From Azospirillum endophyticum (GTDB taxonomy: Bacteria > Pseudomonadota > Alphaproteobacteria > Azospirillales > Azospirillaceae), in NCBI RefSeq assembly GCF_016595245.1, contig NZ_JAENHM010000030.1, positions 62,001 to 126,000 of the forward strand: a DNA stretch of 64,000 bases, given 5' to 3'. Under the pieces are notes generated by a model. That model made no database searches. It was not told the origin of the DNA and was given only the letters and a program-made list of their open reading frames with translations. Within the stretch, counting starts at the first letter, position 1, and the number at the start of each line of letters is the position of its first letter. Positions 61,203 to 64,000 of this stretch are shown here, in pieces. The translations under genes and the position numbers were made by a program.

Positions 61203-61607
61203 ATGATCGGGAAGCTCAACCACGTCGCCATCGTCGTTCCGGACCTTCCGGCGGCGACGGCGCTCTACCGCGACACGCTCGGCGCCGCGGTGTCGCAGCC
61301 GGTGGATTTGCCGCCGCATGGCGTCACCGTCGTCTTCGTCACCCTGCCCAACACCAAGATCGAGCTGCTGCACCCCTTCGGGGAGAAGTCGCCGATCGCC
61401 GGCTTCCTCGAAAAGAATCCGTCCGGCGGCATTCACCACATCTGCTACGAGGTGGAGGACATCCTGGCCGCCCGCGACCGGATGAAGGCGCAGGGTGCCC
61501 GTGTGCTGGGCGACGGCGAACCGAAGATCGGCGCCCACGACAAGCCGGTCCTGTTCCTCCACCCGAAGGATTTCTGCGGGACGCTGGTGGAACTGGAACA
61601 GGCCTGA
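61203..61607 (+). CDS. mce: Methylmalonyl-CoA epimerase
   Basis: 134 residues, glyoxalase-fold metal enzyme that interconverts (S)- and (R)-methylmalonyl-CoA. Seen: IGKLNHVAIVVPDLPAATALYRDTLGA, IELLHPFGEKSPIAGFLEKNP, GGIHHICYEVEDILAARDRM and LFLHPKDFCGTLVELEQ, with the metal His of NHVAI and the Glu near the end. Together with prpE at 38094 it completes part of the propionyl-CoA route (carboxylase and mutase not in this window). Confidence 0.95.
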   Translation: MIGKLNHVAIVVPDLPAATALYRDTLGAAVSQPVDLPPHGVTVVFVTLPNTKIELLHPFGEKSPIAGFLEKNPSGGIHHICYEVEDILAARDRMKAQGARVLGDGEPKIGAHDKPVLFLHPKDFCGTLVELEQA

Positions 61608-61656
61608 TCCGGCCGAGGCTGGTGGATTTGCCGAGACGGGGCGCGCGGAGGGGTCG

Positions 61657-61911
61657 ATGGACAATTGGGTGACGGCGGCCTTCGTCTACGTCGTCGTGTG
61701 GTGGGTGGTGCTGTTCGCGGTGCTGCCCTGGGGTGTCAGGACTCCGGAGAACCCGGAGCCCGGCATGGCTTCCTCGGCGCCGGTGGAACCGCGCATCCTG
61801 CGCAAATTCATGATCACGTCGCTGGTGGCGCTTCTGGTTTGGCTGGTGATCTTCGGCATTGAACGGTCGGGGATCATTTCCTTCCGCGACATGGCGCGGG
61901 ATATGTTCTGA
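61657..61911 (+). CDS. DUF1467 family membrane protein
   Basis: 84 residues with two TM segments (VTAAFVYVVVWWVVLFAVLPWGV and FMITSLVALLVWLVIFGIE). The PWGVRTPENPEPGMASSAP loop is characteristic of DUF1467, often found after mce in alphaproteobacteria. Function unknown. Separated from mce by 49 nt. Confidence 0.87.
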   Translation: MDNWVTAAFVYVVVWWVVLFAVLPWGVRTPENPEPGMASSAPVEPRILRKFMITSLVALLVWLVIFGIERSGIISFRDMARDMF

Positions 61912-61934
61912 CGACGCGCGAGGAGAGGATCGGG

Positions 61935-62510
61935 ATGAGCCTGACCTATTGCGGGGCCGCGCCCGGCCATCCCCATCATGGTCCTTATCACGACAACGAA
62001 TACGGCTTTCCCAGCAACGACGACCGCGTGCTGTTCGAGCGTCTGGTGCTGGAGATCAACCAGGCCGGCTTGTCGTGGCTGACGATCCTGAAGAAGCGGG
62101 ACGCGTTTCGTGCCGCATTCGACGGCTTCGATATCGACCGCGTCGCCGCCTACGGCGAGACGGAGCGGGCGCGGCTGCTGGCCGATGCCGGCATCATCCG
62201 CAACCGCCTGAAGGTCGACGCGGTGATCGAGAATGCCCGGCGCATCATCGCGTTGCGTGAAACCCATGGCTCCTTCGACGGCTGGCTGCGCGCCCATCAC
62301 CCGCTGACCAAAGCCGAGTGGGTGAAGCTGTTCGGCCGGACCTTCCGCTTCACCGGAGGCGAGATCGTCGGAGAGTTCCTGATGAGCCTGGGTTACCTGC
62401 CCGGAGCCCATCAGGCCAATTGCCCGGTGCAGGCCGTCGTTCTGGCCCGAACGCCGCCCTGGAAGACGGCGGCGGAGGCCGGCTATCGCGGGCACCAGCC
62501 CATCGAATAG
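61935..62510 (+). CDS. tag: DNA-3-methyladenine glycosylase I
   Basis: 191 residues. Zinc-binding HhH-type glycosylase excising 3-methyladenine. Seen: zinc ligands Cys6 (MSLTYCGA) with the His at ~18 (YHDNEYG), and HQANCP near the C-terminus, plus LVLEINQAGLSWLTILKKRDAFRAAFDGFD, the catalytic Glu of LEINQAGLSW, and FGRTFRFTGGEIVGEFLMSLGY. Second-last operon member of the mce region. Confidence 0.93.
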   Translation: MSLTYCGAAPGHPHHGPYHDNEYGFPSNDDRVLFERLVLEINQAGLSWLTILKKRDAFRAAFDGFDIDRVAAYGETERARLLADAGIIRNRLKVDAVIENARRIIALRETHGSFDGWLRAHHPLTKAEWVKLFGRTFRFTGGEIVGEFLMSLGYLPGAHQANCPVQAVVLARTPPWKTAAEAGYRGHQPIE

Positions 62511-62989
62511 GCAAAGTCCCGGTCAGAACGACGGCAATCGCCGAAAGCCTGGGCAAAAACGCAAAAACTTTGTGCAGGAGTGATCTCTGCCTCTGTTTTA
62601 GGCTTGCCATCGGCGCTGTCCGGGTCCAGTCTTTTGGAGTGACGAGGGAGGATATTCCTCCCTTTCCGACGCCTGGTGGCGATTCCTCCCTAAACTCGAT
62701 AGGCCGCGCCGCTTTTGCCGCGCGGCCTTTCTTTATCCGCCGGACCACGGTCGACCGACGGAGGGCGCTTGCCGCGGACAGAAAATTTCCGCGGCGGCTC
62801 CAGAAAACGTTAACGGTTTACTTGGTAGCGTTGCTTGGCTTAGCTGGCATCGGAGTTTCCCCGAAGTCCGGGCTGTGCATTCGCCGCCGGAGGGCCATGC
62901 CGTCCGGGGGCTTTCCGTTTTGCTCCATTTCCCAGCGGGCCTTTGCCCGCTTCGGCGGGTGGCAGGAAAGGACGACAGTCGAGGCGCCG
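62511..62989. other. Intergenic region with probable terminator and possible small RNA
   Basis: No protein gene seen in about 480 bases. It contains two CCTCCC-loop segments (near 62656 and 62682), a small hairpin GAGGGAGGA-TAT-TCCTCCC near 62646, and a strong terminator at 62701-62734. The right part (62770-62989) runs up to the next gene. Confidence 0.4.
62701..62734 (+). terminator. Rho-independent terminator
   Basis: Perfect 9-bp stem AGGCCGCGC / GCGCGGCCT with a 10-nt loop, followed by TTCTTT. It lies 190 nt past the tag stop, so it may end the tag transcript or a small RNA encoded between. Confidence 0.8.
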
Positions 62990-63889
62990 ATGGCCGCGAA
63001 TGAAAACGAACGGTTCGATCAGTTCGCCGCGGTTCTGTCGATTGAACTGCTGGAGCGGACCAAGAAGAGCATGGAGCTTCTGGCGCCGGAGCAGCAGCCA
63101 TGCTCGATCCTGCCCTTCATCCAGACCCCATCCTTCGTGGAGTTCTACCAGGAGTTGGTGCGCGTCGGCATCCTGCCGGTGGTGCTCAGCCGCCGTCCGG
63201 TACGCGCCATCATCGGCGACGTCGATTGGGCGCGGGAGGGGCGCGAATATCTGCTGACCGTCCTCGACGATCGCTCAAACGCCGTCTTCACCGCCTGGGA
63301 ATATGCCTGGGACTCGCTGTGGGACGAGCGGAAGGTCGGGCAGGACGGCGGCAGCGGAACCCAGTCCAGGCAGAAGAAGGGATTCTTCAGCGCCCTGTTC
63401 GGTCGCAAGCGCGAGGAGAAGGTCGGCAGGGGCGGCAACGAGGGCGGCGAGGGCGGCGTGATGGCCGGCCTGCACATCATGCTGACCGAACTGGCGGAAA
63501 AGCGCGGGTTCCTGCCGCTGTTTCATGACGACGTCCGCATCTTGAAGGCGCTGCCGCGCCTGAAGCCCGGCCGGGTGGCGCAGGCCTGGAAGGAAATCTC
63601 GCAGTACCATCACCAGGAATTCTACCTGCCGGAACCGGAACAGGCGAAGCCTGGGGTGACTTCGGACTGCTTGCAGAAATGGCATTACAATCTGCCGGAC
63701 AAGATCGGCGAGTTCCTGGTGCTGAAGGCCGCGGTCGACCTCGAGCATGTGAACAAGCCCTTCATCGCCAAATACATCCGCCAGTCGGCGCGGACACAGG
63801 AGGAGGCGGAAAAAGGAATGCCCTACCTGTCGGTTTACTGGAAGTCCATGCGCAACCCGGCCCTGCTGGCCGAACGGCACACGCTGTGA
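62990..63889 (+). CDS. Hypothetical protein
   Basis: 299 residues, unrecognised. Starts MAANENERFDQFAAVLSIELLERTKKSMEL. A Pro/Leu core (CSILPFIQTPSFVEFYQEL) is followed by a basic Gly-rich linker (~117-153: RQKKGFFSALFGRKREEK, then GGNEGGEGG) and a second block with HIMLTELAEKRGFLPLFHDD, LPRLKPGRVAQAW and a helical C-terminus (DKIGEFLVLKAAVDLEHVNK). It resembles no family I can name. No signal peptide or TM. Followed by an overlapping secreted-protein gene (GTGA), so the pair is probably co-expressed. Confidence 0.65.
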   Translation: MAANENERFDQFAAVLSIELLERTKKSMELLAPEQQPCSILPFIQTPSFVEFYQELVRVGILPVVLSRRPVRAIIGDVDWAREGREYLLTVLDDRSNAVFTAWEYAWDSLWDERKVGQDGGSGTQSRQKKGFFSALFGRKREEKVGRGGNEGGEGGVMAGLHIMLTELAEKRGFLPLFHDDVRILKALPRLKPGRVAQAWKEISQYHHQEFYLPEPEQAKPGVTSDCLQKWHYNLPDKIGEFLVLKAAVDLEHVNKPFIAKYIRQSARTQEEAEKGMPYLSVYWKSMRNPALLAERHTL

Positions 63890-64000
63890 GCGTGCGTGGA
63901 GCCCTGTGCGCCGTCCTGACGGCGTTGGCACTTCCCATGGCGTCGGCACCGACGCTTGCGCAGTCCCAGCCGGCGCTTCCTGGTCCGATCCCGCTGACGC
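63886..64000 (+). CDS. Secreted protein, cut by window end
   Basis: Only 38 codons are visible. GTG start overlaps the previous stop by 4 nt. The N-terminus MSVRGALCAVLTALALPMAS is a signal peptide, with cleavage after a TLA-Q-like site, then QSQPALPGPIPLT. The mature function cannot be seen. Confidence 0.55.
   Translation, partial: MSVRGALCAVLTALALPMASAPTLAQSQPALPGPIPLT

Overview
This is a high-GC bacterial chromosome segment that looks like a plant-associated alphaproteobacterium of the Rhodospirillales, most likely Azospirillum or a close relative. The assignment is an inference. It rests on the protein sequences, on a complete 14-gene nuoA-N operon with separate nuoC and nuoD, on the downstream order birA-coaX-rnj-mce-DUF1467, on a dcd-murA-DUF2948 block, and on many interspersed G/C-rich hairpin repeats.

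Layout. 1-3632: surface polysaccharide genes (a sugar epimerase, two family-2 glycosyltransferases and a WecA/MraY-type initiating transferase). 3633-5706: an AT-rich islet unlike its surroundings. It holds a transglutaminase-like protein and, 43 nt downstream, a 178-residue protein with the complete ordered active-site set of ricin/Shiga-type ribosome-inactivating proteins (rRNA N-glycosidases). This is the most unusual content of the window. 5719-12366: PsiF, a nucleotide-sugar epimerase, dcd, murA and small conserved proteins. 12592-14370: two divergent LuxR-type response regulators, one lacking the phosphoacceptor Asp. 14443-20648: urease cluster ureD-A-B-C-(murI)-E-F-G, interrupted by glutamate racemase. 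20732-25969: PRC-barrel and DUF2892-like envelope proteins, fabI, bacteriohemerythrin, serB and miaA. 25987-31126: an aminotransferase and ilvB-ilvN-ilvC, ending at a strong terminator. 31342-42601: a mixed stretch with a hemerythrin, pepF, the argP/argO-type divergent pair, a flavin reductase divergent from an Rrf2 regulator, prpE, a DsbA-like protein and several small secreted proteins. 42800-42876: tRNA-Asp. 43190-57807: nuoA-N. 57818-62510: birA, coaX, RNase J, methylmalonyl-CoA epimerase, DUF1467 and tag. 62511-64000: a possible small RNA, an unknown cytoplasmic protein and the start of a secreted protein.

Functional links. NuoA-N is respiratory complex I. PrpE and methylmalonyl-CoA epimerase are two steps of propionate entry into the TCA cycle. 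IlvBNC make the branched-chain amino acid precursors. The urease proteins release ammonia from urea, with UreD/E/F/G loading nickel. No transposase, integrase, CRISPR array or replication origin was seen. Coordinates and starts were read by eye from the sequence. Family names come from motif recognition, not from database searches.
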